From assembly GCA_036345935.2 (NCBI GenBank), contig JADWOT020000001.1, positions 9,500,836 to 9,564,835 on the forward strand: a stretch of DNA of 64,000 bases, given 5' to 3'. Every line of letters begins with the position of its first letter. The first letter of the stretch is position 1. Of the stretch, positions 37,434 through 49,064 are shown piece by piece. The position numbers and the translations under genes are program-made. Below the pieces are notes generated by a model that saw nothing but the letters and a program-made list of their open reading frames with translations, was not told the DNA's origin and did not search any database. Source of the DNA: Taenia hydatigena (taxonomy: Eukaryota > Platyhelminthes > Cestoda > Cyclophyllidea > Taeniidae).

Positions 37434-40033
37434 TTAACGTTCGTCCAGCATTTCTCTTGCCACCAGAAGGTTAGACATTGAGAAATTTTCCAGCTCACAT
37501 AATGGCTTCCATTCGAAATTGGCCAGCGGTTGGTTCTACAGGGGTTACAACATTAGTAGTCACTTGTGAGTAGTTAAGTAGTGAGAAGAAACCAATACTT
37601 TACCTCTTCGGTGGGTAAAAATTCATAGACTTTGCACGTCGAAAAGTTGCTTACTAGAATAAAAAGGTTAAAAAATCTAAGTAATTTGATCAACCAATTT
37701 ATGGTTCCATAGGATATGAACACAACACTTACCTAACAATATCAATCTGTTGTTGAATGAGACAAGCGATCTACGGAAACAGCCAGACATAGCAATTCCA
37801 TTAAGACGAGTCCACTGAGCGTTCGCCTGTTCGATCGATGTCAGTGGAAGGCAATCGACACTTAACTGTATGAATCCTCCTACAACCACTACGCATCCCT
37901 TGAAGTAGGCCATTTCTAGACTACTGCGCTCCTGTAACATCGGATTGAGCTTGATCCATCGCCATCCACTCCCACTCTCCGCATCTTCTACCAATATTGC
38001 AGCATGTCCTGATTTCATCTTTTGTCCATTAATTTGATAACCACCAACAACTACGATTCCAATTTCTGGGATATTTAACGCCGATGCAGCACGTCGTGCA
38101 AGCAGCATATCAGGGAGTTTGGTGAGCCTAGATTGTTGACTCATCCTAATCAAACATACCTGCCACTGGCAATGTCTAATTTTTCACAAGTGGAAAAGTA
38201 CGTCTCACCAGAGCGGCCGCCAAAAATGAAAATCGATTCATTTCTCGACGCAACAGCAGGGAATTCGCGTTGCTGTGTTGTTTGAAAAGTCTTGTGGGAA
38301 GTAGAACCATCTCGGTAATTTACAGACCCTACACTCCATCTGGCATCAACACACTCAACGAAACATACTCTACCTAAAAAGCAAGAGGATGAGACCATAA
38401 ATTTAATTCACCATCTAATGCAGTCGCTGTTCCCCTGAATGGAACTTCAAAATTGAACGATTCGTCCGGTTGCAACTGTGGCACTGACGTTAAACAGCGG
38501 GACTTTGAAACCTTATTGTCGCCGATGATCACCAGCACCTCTCTAAAAGTTTTCAAAATTTGCCATACAGTGGCAGTACAAAATGGCATAAAGGTTGCGA
38601 AAAGGGGCAGTTTTACAGAATCCTATGGCTAGAAATCGGAGCAGTTATCGAATCAGCTAGTCGGTTCATTGGAGGGGTGGTCATTGCTATACTAAAAGTG
38701 ATTCACGTACTTTCTTTGTAGCCGGCAGTTGGAGACAGGCCAAATCATCCGTCTCAGGATCTCACTCAGCCACATTCCACGTTTTGGCGGAACATCGGCT
38801 TTAGAACAGTCACAGAAATAAAGGAAAAGATAACTCAGAAGTGGGAACTACAGAATGCTGAATAGTGTCATCAACTCAATCAATTTGCATCTGTGATTCT
38901 CAAATAAATTTGCCTATCCACTCCGTATTAAATCCTCTAACACGCATGAAGACATCTACTCACCCATGTCGCATCCATCTCTCAATCTCACGCCCATTTT
39001 AATCCATTTCATCCTTTCATCCATCGATTAAATCTCTTTTATTTACCACAAAGCCTTTCGCCCCTTGCCCATGTCCGTGTCTCTTCTTTAGTCTTACAGT
39101 CATCTATCAAAATTGCTCATCCCTGAATCTCACGTCCTTTAAGCTATCCACCCATTCACTGTGCTTACCTTTGCTAAACTGTTCTGCGTACCTCCTCACA
39201 AACGTCCAGTATTCGCTTTGACATTGTGGGGACAGCCTCGTCAACTCAATCCTCGAAACCATCTTCCCAAACACCTTTGCCCTTTCCTTCACGTCACACT
39301 CATCAATGCCTGCTTCCATCCAACCGCGAATGGCTTGGAACTTTGTTTCCTCACCCGCGCATTTCAGCCGGTCGCTTTCCAGTAGCATCTCGAAGTGCTG
39401 TGCCGTCGTCTGCATCAGCAGTCCCCTTCGCAAGCACACATCTTCAAAATGTTTCGCCATCAGTGGAATGCATATTTCCACCAATTCACGATTCAACGTA
39501 GCATTGGCTACCGACCACACCTCTGCCACATTGTCTAGAGAGATTCTTTAGTCAGTCAGGTTTTAGCTCTGAAAAAGGCTTCTCCCACCTCGTTCTTATG
39601 AACTCCACACACCAAGAGACGATCCTCTTGGAGCCGAGATTGTGTGCCAGAAGGTACAATCGAGTAGCGTTTCCTGCAGAAATTGTAATTCTGCCTGTGT
39701 ATGCATAGTCGACAACAGCCTCGACAATACTGATAGAGGGTTAATGAAGGAAGTGATGTGCACGTACTCTGCAGAAAAGCGTTTCCATTTTGTTGTCACT
39801 CCACCTTGTTTGGCAGTCAGTTTTTTTTAAAAAAGCGGGAACCTGGCTGCCAGAACCAGTTGATGTGCGTTGACATATTTCCCATCCTTTGTCTAGAAGT
39901 TGGAGCATGAAACCAATGTGCGCAACCTCACCTCAATTCGTAGATCAGTGAGTTTTCCGTGTTCACGGAATGTGTCAAACCTGTGAATAAGAAATGAATC
40001 TGCTCTATCATCCAAACACACCACCGCCTCCAT
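37434..40033 (-). pseudogene. KLHL copy A: BTB-BACK-Kelch gene with in-frame stop
   Basis: The nine exons match copy B: 40033-39932, 39892-39768, 39729-39589, 39545-39134, 38622-38412, 38373-38160, 38127-37733, 37653-37604 and 37535-37434. Introns are 39, 38, 43, 511, 38, 32, 79 and 68 nt. Phases join without a frame change from the ATG (MEAVVCLDDRADS) to the TAA after MLDER. Exon 2, in the BTB fold, contains an in-frame TAA at 39829-39827, where copy B reads GTT TTT AAA. It lies in a run of T and A (ctttttt followed by aaaaaaaa), so base-calling error is possible. Without that stop the protein would be 583 residues. BACK exon 4 contains WSVANATLN and HFEDVCLRRG. Kelch exons contain IFIFGGRS, IVVVGGY and CVVVVGG. 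Family members are Cullin-3 adaptors; this copy is probably inactive or truncated. Confidence 0.85.
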
Positions 40034-40334
40034 TTTTGCTGAGGGATTGAGTTTTCGAAGTACAGCGAAGTGTGTTCCAAGTTTAACACGAGATGCGTGC
40101 GTGAAAGAGCGAATGATTGTAAACGTGGCACGCGTTGAAAAGCCTTGGGTAACCTTGAAGAAGCAAAGAGATTGGTTGGAATGCACAAGTGGTAAGCCTG
40201 CGCTAACTGACACTCCATTGCCTGCTTTAACCATGCGTGAATGTGACACTTGGATTTGCAAGGCTAAATGATCCTTGCTTCTTCATGGCAAGCCTTGGCG
40301 TGATGCAAGAAGGGCATATGCTGTGGCTGGGATG

Positions 40335-41157
40335 AACTGATTTACTTTTGCTTCTTGTTTCAACATGAACGGATAATGCTGGTACAGTCTTGACTGATGG
40401 ACGTTTTGGTAGAATCAAGTTCAAGAGGACACCCGCCAATGCTCTACAGTTATTTCCAAAATCAAATGGAGTCGAGAAAACGCAAGTTAACCGAAAGTTA
40501 CTTTGCAAGATCACCACACCTAACTTTTGTTCCACTCTCACGTGTCTGCGAATGTGTGCGGTGTGTTCAACCATTGACACACTTAAGCCAATGTTCCGAG
40601 ATTTTTGTGGTTTTATTCCACGTTTCTCTTGTATGCAAATCCGAAGCTCATTGAAGAGGTTAAGCAAACAAAAGCATTGAATCAGGGTCGTAGAACAGTA
40701 CTATCTTCCCATGACCTCATCAAGTAGACATTTTAAGTGATATTTATAAAAATGGAAACGTGAGTGGTAATTGTTATTCGAGGAATGCAAAACTTGCTGG
40801 GGTCCTTCCTCACCAGCCAAATGCAGCAATATTTTGGTCCGATTTCAACTCTTTCATTCGGAACCGCTAGCACTTATGCGGCCTTGGAGCCATGCCAGTG
40901 ACCCATTAATATGGCAGCAAAAAACCAACTAAATTGCAAATGATGTAAAAATTTGTGGTGGTCCCTTACAGAAACCTGGAATTTGCTCCTACAATCGAAA
41001 ACTACTCCCATGATTTGCAGAATCGTTGTTACATAAAAAACAATCGAGGAGACCCATGTTAACCTTTGATAGATGTATGATTTTGTCTGTTATCATTTCT
41101 TTGACTGAACGCTTCCTTTCCCTTCCTACAAATAGGAAGTCATGGGTCTGCATGACT
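40335..41157 (-). repeat. Block X, partial inverted copy X4
   Basis: Reverse-complement match to about 33.65-34.46 kb and to the corresponding parts of X2 and X3. It starts beyond the 5' end of KLHL-A (words 'gataatgctggtacagtc') and stops after about 0.8 kb, near 'tctgcatgactg'. Dispersed repeat R2 copy 2 begins about 65 bases later. It is older or faster-evolving than X3, with many substitutions. Confidence 0.8.
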
Positions 41158-41221
41158 GTTGGAGCAAAGTGACAGTAATTTCTTCTTAGTTTTATCAGCC
41201 TTAGGTAAACATCGCTGTCCC

Positions 41222-41700
41222 AAGCATGAATTTTTAGTGAGAAATCCTCACTCAGTTTACTTTACAAAGAATAAAGAGGAAAATGCAAAGCCGAAGTTTA
41301 TCGAGTTTCATTAAAATTTCCAAGTATGATTGACTAATTAAATAACATTTACAATTTCGTTGACACACGCTGCTACCGAAGTCAAGAGGATCGAGCTATT
41401 GCATGGCTGTGACATGTACACATCACACTTGGAAGGTAGGGCATGGAAAACTACTTCACTACATTAGCTGACTTTTGAAATTCGAATTGACATGCAATAT
41501 CAGTTTAGGATAACAAGCAAAAGTCATCAAAGTATTTTACAAGCGGAATTCCTTGATTTAATTAGCATTCTTCTCATAGTTCAACCGCTTAATTAGGCAT
41601 GCGATGGCAGGATAAATTGAGTCTGTATGGACGATAAAGCAAACCTGTTGAGATACCTATAAAGAACCCATGGGGACATTCCCAAAGCGTATGATCATTA
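41222..41700 (+). repeat. Dispersed repeat R2, copy 2
   Basis: Diverged direct copy of 24975-25550, aligned through 'actcagttta', 'cacacgct', 'agtcaagaggatcgagct', 'ttttacaagcgg' and 'cccaaagcgt'. It lies immediately after the broken end of block X4, so it may mark an insertion or rearrangement point. No coding capacity. Confidence 0.65.
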
Positions 41701-43979
41701 CCAGCTCTAACCTATCTGCGGCGTTCAACTGATCACCTTTTATCCCCATTTCCACCATTGCCACCACCACTGATCCTAGAGATCTCGTCATCCGCCTAAT
41801 GACTAGCATTACTTCTTCTGGAAGAACCCAATTACTGCTAAATGAATATTGTGTATTCTTGGTTGCAACGCCCTAAAACGGAACCTAAACAAAGCTGCTA
41901 AAAATGAAAGTGACGGACAAAATCCCTACATAGGGATAGACGTAAGCGCCTCCTGACGTAGTCTCCTGATGTGTAAAGACTTCGTTGCACTGGTGTTCAT
42001 GTGCATCCAACTAAGAGTCACTGACTGCAGACGGAAACGTTCAACGATTAATAGGACTAAGTCAATGGTCGGTCGTTCGTCAACTAGTAAAAGGTGTGTA
42101 GAGATGTTTACCGCTACACTCATAAACACTAACGCCACCACCACTCCATAGCCGATCACTGTCACCGCAGCAATCAGAGGGTAGAGAAATAGGCTCCCGC
42201 AACACTCTTAACAAAATATATTAGGTGACTGCAAAGGGGTTCTTCTAAGAACATTTGCTCGTTAAAATGATCAGAATTGCCAATAACACGCAAGGTCTTC
42301 TCAATAATATGCTATTCTGATTGGAATCTCAGTTGTGTCTTAGCATTTCACTCTATGGAAACGAATATAGCAGCTAGTTTTACTTATCATATCCTACCCC
42401 AGTGACCTGATTCACAGCCTCTGGCCGTGACGGTTACGTTTATTATGCGCAATATGATAGTAGCTAGCCCCAAGGATAGCCACACATCTTACAGTAGCTA
42501 TTAATTCTCGAATGTGGGGCAACTTTATGACACAGATACATTTGCAATTAACGCTAATGCAGTGATAATAGTGTTTGCGGTAGTCCTATCAGCACAAGGA
42601 GTGTAAGCGATTTGTTCTTCCCTTCTTAGCTGGTACTGCTTCAGTGAACGCAGTTAGCTTAGTGTTTGCGCTTGGCCACACCTCAATTCTCTTAAATAAG
42701 TTGCAGAGGTAAGCCAGACTTGTGAGCGCCAGTTGTTTTATTTCGGCGAGTCGACCTTGCACCAACACTAGTTGATCTTTGTCAGTGAGTGGCGTGCAGG
42801 GCAGCAAGAGGGCGAAGGAAGATGTTGTAGACAAACTATAATATGAGCCGATTCGTGCAACAGATTTCGAAAACAGTACACAGACGGCTGATAAGAAAGT
42901 GATGATAAATTAGAGATTAATGTCAATGGGGAGGAAAGAAGACACGAATGCGAGCGCAAGAACTTTCTTTTGTTGTACTTCGTGTAAGTCCATTGACAAC
43001 TCTCCAAAACGTCGTTTACCGTTAAATGCGAAATCCTGCTTTCGATTTAGGTAGTGAGAACGTCTTGAAGTGCGCATTCACAGTTATGAAAAGCGGTGCT
43101 TTACAATTCCGAAATGAAGTGTGCTTGATAACGCTGTAGGATTATTAAAGAAGCTGACCCACACTGATTTTTGGGGAGAAGCTGGGATGGCATAACAAAA
43201 GGAAAGTAATAAAATATGCAATTGCTTAGAGAAGTTAGGAGTCAAATAATAATTTGTATGGAGGATGAGTGCCACCGATAGCCTTGTGTAGGCGCTCGTG
43301 GGTTTGGCATCCCACTGAGGTTGTGCTACGTCGACTTGGGCTAGTACACATCGAACATATGACAGAAGTGGAACGCTCGGGTTCGGTGTGCATCTTGACG
43401 GACTTTAATCATCGACACTTCACTTTAGTCTTCCTTGCTATTTTTCATTCCTCTGCACTCTTCTCCACACATTTGCGCTATTTCATGTAGTCAGTTCCTA
43501 TCCTTTCATATCACACCCCTTTGCATTGTATTCGATTACAGGTCGTCGCGCGTATATATTACTGTATCGAATAAGGTAACATTAAATGAAGTAGCAGTGG
43601 CGTTGGCGATGAAAGTGGACTGTGTTCATGGTGGTGTTGGTGGCTTCATCGAAGGATGAATGAGTGCATCGCGTCGAAGTGAATTTGGTGGAGTGCAGCT
43701 GTTTAGCTTGCATTCGCGATTGCATTGTCAATGGCTCAAAGTCTTACAAAGTGAATTCTAAAACTGGTGATCATCAATTGATACGAATGGATACACTTTG
43801 TGAATAAATGCCAATTCAATTTTAAGTGCATTTGTTACTTTGCATGAAATCAGACGCTGAAAGTAAGTGCAAAGTAATTGAGAATAAGTCTTCTGCACTG
43901 CACAATACCAAGACGGTGTAGATTTATTTATTCTTCTGCCTTGTGATCTTACTTCTGCATTTTATATGCAAATTTGTCC
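41701..43979. other. Gene-poor spacer
   Basis: No supported gene. Small open frames (for example 41926-42165 and 42768-43007 on minus) have no recognised domain or duplicate. No repeats from elsewhere in the window were noticed here. Confidence 0.5.
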
Positions 43980-44290
43980 ATGTTCAAAAGTATATATTAA
44001 GCTTAGACGATGTAAAAGCCTATTGGGACACCTTTGAAGGACCCATTAGTGGCTACGCAAAGCATTCCCCAAAAAACCAGCATCAGCTCTGCTTTGCGAA
44101 GCGCGATATTAATACCTCCTTTAACCTATCTGTTTTGCTCATCCTCGCATTCACTCTTGACCCTACCGTTATTGTCGCTGTGGAGACTGACTAGGCTACA
44201 CCGTGGCTTAAGACAGATCCCTCTGATGTGCCGGGCCTTCACGAGGTTGAGAAAGTAGCCAGGAACGTGGGTTATGGCATCTACTATGGG
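43980..44290 (+). repeat. Dispersed repeat R2, copy 3 (partial)
   Basis: Matches the right part of R2 copy 1. 'gggacacctttgaaggacccat' resembles 'gagacacctgtaaaggccccat' at 25420, and 'gtagccaggaacgtgggt' resembles 25500-25520. An internal insertion of about 100 bases relative to copy 1 separates the two matching stretches. Confidence 0.5.
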
Positions 44291-46332
44291 GTATAGTGTC
44301 TGCCAACGTGATCAAGCAGTCCACGAAACAATGTATAGCATCAAATTATGCATCACTACGCCTGTATAGTCAACTTGAGGAAAGATAGCCAAGCATGATT
44401 GATCGGTGCTTGGAGACATGAGGTTTGTTTACGTTTTGATGCCTCCAAGTCAGTCTTGAATCGTCTGGCACTGTGCGCTCTCCTTGCGTGGCTGCACCAA
44501 CCAACTTTTAATGGAAAAATTTGTGATGCTACCCCAAATCGCCATGGGCAGATGTCTGATGTCAAAGAGTAACTTGTGCATGAATGAGCACTGAGTTGCA
44601 AAGTCTTGTAGTGACCTTCACTCTTTGTAAAGCCAAGAATGTGGTTGAGGTGTTTGCCAACCTCCAGTTTTATTCGCTGCTTGCAGTAAATTCACTCGCG
44701 CATCGTGCCTTGTTTGCAAATGACTCATTTGTTTGAACTGTGTGCTGCAATCACAGCAAATAGCTTACCACTAGGTCAGCGATAGAGGGGTCTTCTGTCG
44801 TACATAAAACAGTAACCCTCTTAGTTGCAAACACGTCAAATTGCGTCATAAAGGATCCGCTTTAAAGACTCGACCGTGCACTAGATCTCTGGTCACAAGG
44901 TCCAAGCCCTTGCACTAGGCGCTACCTGGATATCGTTAATTAAATGAGCTTCGAGGGTCTGTGGAGACATGGTGTCGCCCTATCCAAGCCTTAGACTTCT
45001 TTGGTCAACTTCAGCATTCCTAATGTGTTTTCATGCTGCCTCATTTCGTCTTGAGTGATCGACTACGGAGAATCCTTTGCAATCGCCCAATACAGCATTT
45101 GCAATCGATCACTCTTATGCCCTCTTCATTTCACTTAAGGGTCTCGATTTTCCATTGCGGCCACTTTTACCTGAACTTACCTTAATTCAAGTTGACCATA
45201 TGTCATGTCCTTCTCAAAGCTTACCGTAAATGGGAAGTATACTGCAGTACGTCGCCAACCGCGCATCTACCAACTCGAATATTTTTAAAACCGTCCCTAC
45301 CCTGATACATCAAGATAACTGATCAGTATGCAAACAACTGTTATTGACTAGTTTGTAAACTGCGAAAGAGTAATAACTTACTTCAAGAGAATTTATAAAT
45401 TACTCATGGTAAAAATGTAATGAGAGTACAGTGTTGGTATAATTTTAGGCGCAATCGCGTTACTTGGAGCATTTTTGAATGCGGTATTTTGATAAATTCA
45501 TCACACCAACAAACCAAACACATGTGCGTATATAAACACGAATGAATTTTGGAAATGTCATATGCGGGTCTGCATGATTTTCGATTAAATCACTTAAGGT
45601 CTCCACACGTGACCTTTAAAGGGTGGCTGAGACGCGGATGTCCATTTCATAACAGTTGGCCATGTTTAATGCTGAGACGATAAAGAGTAAGCTAAATCCA
45701 CGCTTTGAATCGCCAGATGCCGAGTTCAAGGCCACAGCAGTGCCAAGCTCACCACTCACTCCCAGTGTTCCTTATTGCTTGCAAGCACAAGGCGTCAGAG
45801 CGCAAGGTGGTGTGGGAAGCTGTAAGTCGGTCTGATTTTCCTCAAAGTTGGCTGTCACATTATTGGGCATAAAAGCAAATCTCAAGGTTTGAAGTCCAGA
45901 GGGAGTATAAGGAATACTTAATGGTTTTTAGAGTGGGATCAGCGAACGTTTGCCACAAAGATCAAAATTTGAGTCTGAATGTCTTTGTGCAGAATCTAGG
46001 CTGGTAGTACTTCTATTAGCACAGTGAGTCCGCCTATTTTAGACTACCGGAAGCTGTGGAGGGATTTGTCATTCTTGAATGCGTCACCGCATTCAGACAC
46101 TCAGCATCATATGTGCATCTTATCCTACCCTATTCCAAACTGGCCTCTCCTGCTCTGTCACAAAGCCTAACAAAGAAGTCATAAATCAACCTACACAGAC
46201 AAGCTTGACTTAACAGCGAATTTTGGCATAACCCACTTGCAAATCTAAAATTAAACGTGCGCTTCTTTGTCTTAGTCATTTGTGGATACTGATATTAGCG
46301 AATTCTGTATTACAGCAAGATCTGCGAGACAT
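44291..46332. other. Gene-poor spacer
   Basis: No coding region or repeat could be supported. The only open frame of note is 44356-44601 (-, 81 codons), with no recognised domain. Confidence 0.5.
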
Positions 46333-47757
46333 GTGAAGCAAATTAGTTGACTTTTCTGTCAGCATGTTTACTGATGTCTACAAATTTAATCGCGTTAATA
46401 ATTTTGCAATGGTGCTTCAAAGTGCACTAAAGGATAACTCTAAAGGGTTGCGAATAATTCTGTAAGGCAAGGTTGCCTCTTTCTGTGTATTATGACGATT
46501 TTGTTCGAATGCGTTGTTGAATTCGGTGTTATTACGGCTCGGTGTGCCTGGCTTGCCGTGTGAAGGAGTTAGTCGCTAGGGCAACACCGGGATTGTTGTC
46601 CGCGTCCAATGGTTCGTTATTTTAAAGGGATAAATATTAATTAGCTGCGCCTGGTTTGTAGAAAAGATGAAAGCCAACTAAATTTTTGCATTTATTTTAA
46701 GTCCTATTTGGAAGTACTTGTATTTACGTATACGTACTCATTTATCTAATCATATATACATCTATTTGTCAAGTTAACCACGATGGTAACGAAGTTGCTG
46801 CTGTGGTTTTTTGTTTTAAATGCAACGCAAAATCACGTTAATTTGTTACGCCGCCCAGTGGTTCAAGCGATTAATTCAGGTTGTTCTGGCATTGTTTCAA
46901 ATGGCTTGTTATTTTAATACTGGTAAATCTTGACAACTGAGGCCCCTTTTGTCGAATACAGGTGGAACTGTGCCTAGTATATGACTTTTGCTCTTGTTGA
47001 AGACGTTGTAGACCCTTATATCGACGGACACTTACTTTGTTTTGGTAGAACGTTCGTCATGGGTGTGGATGTATTTTGAACAACACCAAGTAAGAATTCC
47101 GCCTCTACCACTACGTTGAACTTTGCTTGTGAGGGAATGCAATCTTAACTTACGAATTGTTATAGTTATAGTTTTATAGTTTTATGCATTGATATTTTCA
47201 ATGTGCGCGTTTTTGATCAGGGTTTTGCTTTTGCCCTCGATCTACAAATGTTTTCATAATTAATGCATAGCAAAAGCTGGATTGCCGAAGCTGTTATTTA
47301 TACTGATGTCGGTAGATTGAATTGCGCCTTTGGGACACTTCGCATTATAATTACTCGTTAACTTCCGTATCACTGGTTTGGATTTTAGTACCTAGTTGTG
47401 TTGACCTTTTTTTAATGCAGCGTACATGCAGGACCTGAGTAGCCACTTAATTGTAGGTTTAGTTTCGACATGAGTAGGTGTCCGACTCTGACCCAGAAAA
47501 AAGGAACGGGCTCTGGGAGATCTGGAACTGTTTGTCTGGAAGGCCATAGTGGACTTTTATGCATTGAGATTAGGTGACCTGAATTTTTAAGTGCCTCTTA
47601 AATTGGATTCGCTTTGGTGGGACTTTGACGGGGTAATGTGAAACGAGTTGTAGACAATGGACTTGTAGTACTTAAACTTACTCCATTGTCATTCAAATCA
47701 TGTGTAGCGTCTTGGTAAAAGTAAAGTGGATTTAAAGTGCGCGTACGGTTGTGGCAC
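46333..47757 (-). repeat. Inverted repeat IR, right arm
   Basis: Reverse complement of 28241-29555, with extra bases from several small insertions (for example near 46880-46920, 46975-47040 and 47160-47180). The left end at 'gtgaagcaaattagttgac' and right end at 'cggttgtggcac' correspond to the right and left ends of the other arm. It joins directly through a 33-bp motif to duplication unit 2. Confidence 0.85.
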
Positions 47758-47758
47758 C

Positions 47759-47791
47759 AGTCTGCAATAAAGACGGATTCCATTTAAGTGT
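47759..47791 (+). repeat. 33-bp junction motif (copy of 27726-27758)
   Basis: Differs at two positions from 27726-27758. Here it forms the exact junction between the inverted repeat arm and duplication unit 2. Confidence 0.6.
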
Positions 47792-48022
47792 TATCATTGG
47801 TTTTAGGTTTATGACTACACTTTGTTGTCTCATTGTGAAATATTATCATCTGCTCAGTTGCTTCCTTCACATAATGCCTCCATGCTCCGTTAACCATTCA
47901 TTCCCACTTCACTATGACCCTACTCTTCTTACCGACAAGGGACGTGATGCGGCAAAGGCAGTGATCGACAACGCATTGTTGAACCTACACCCTTCTACCA
48001 CGTTGAGGCTGTTGCTGTAGCG

Positions 48023-48738
48023 CTATCTTGGTGACCACGAACCCAGAGACGGCTGACGATCTCCTGGACAGCTCAGTCTCCTTCTCGTCCTCGTCGAACG
48101 TAACAGTGCAGGTTTCGTACGGTTAAGTGGCGAAGGGGCTACCTGGGCGGTGAAGGAAGTGAGGCTGGCAGAAATGGGGAAGAGCCTTAATGGGGCCCAG
48201 GTCATCGCCACGGAATTGGAGGCGATGGTGGCTGAGTTCTTAGTGATGACTGTCGTCTTCTGTCCCCTGCATTTGTAAGCTTTATCGCTCTCCTATTTAC
48301 CCACTCACAACGCTAAATGCTTAGCTACTTCATAACAATTTTTGTCCCTGTTCACGCAGTCATCCATCATTTGCCCTTCATCGTTTTATTTTCTTCGTTT
48401 ACGTATTATTTATGTACTAATGCGCTAAATATGGCTTCATTTGTAAACTCAACGAATTCGGTTTCGCCTGTTCGATGTGGCATTGATTCCTCTGATCAGC
48501 TCATTTAATGGATTGCGTTTCAAATTGTTTGACAGTGCTCATGGATTAGTCGCGTGTTTTGAGATTGCCTGAAGATGATCGCAGATTGGAGGTCACGGTG
48601 CTGACGTGCACAGCGTCTCCATCGGTGAGGCGCGTGGTTGGATTGTGGATGTTGGAGGAGGTTGATTTGTTCCAGATGTGCTGAGGTACTGCCAACCCAG
48701 TCGACCCCGATGCAGTTGTCTAGTCTCTTAGACATATT
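48023..48738. repeat. 716-bp near-identical tract, copy 2
   Basis: Only one base differs from 31010-31725 (T at 48345 against C at 31332), although flanking duplicated sequence is clearly more diverged. Minus-strand frames at 48023-48211 and 48520-48855 correspond to those in copy 1. The 48520-48855 frame differs from its partner by only a few residues, all outside the tract. No domain recognised. Confidence 0.8.
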
Positions 48739-49064
48739 GATGGGTTTGTTCCACTTGTAGACAAGGCTAGCCGCAGACACTGAACGCGCGTCTAGCTGAT
48801 CAGCAGATGAGGGCGAGTCAATAGGAAATCGTCTGGATTTGAAATATGCACTCACTACTTTTGGGATTGTTTTGGGTGGCGAGGCTAAGATGAGTGCGTT
48901 TTATGTGGAAGGGGAAGGTCAAATGTCAGTTTTTGTGGCTTGGGACTGGTCAAGTGCACACCTTTTTCACTTCTTTGGTCCCGTTTGTTTTTGCCCATCG
49001 TTTGCTTCAAATTTTGTCAAAGTGGTGGGATTGACCTTGGTAGGGAATGGGAATTGACTGTTGT

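Larger units (their letters stand above)
30775..40295. repeat. Segmental duplication unit 1
   Basis: Direct copy of 47791-60455. Offsets are about 17.0 kb from 30.8 to 34.3 kb, about 17.6 kb from 34.7 to 36.2 kb, and 20.14 kb from about 36.2 to 40.3 kb. The changes in offset reflect a replaced segment at 34.33-34.56 kb (against 51.36-52.14 kb) and a 2.46-kb insertion present only in unit 2. The unit contains, in order, a near-identical tract, block X1, KLHL pseudogene C (+), a shared spacer and KLHL copy A (-). Confidence 0.9.

Noticed and set aside
39161..39551. Three overlapping plus-strand open frames, repeated at 59301-59691
   Set aside because: They are antisense to the BACK exon of KLHL-A and KLHL-B and exist because that exon is long and conserved.
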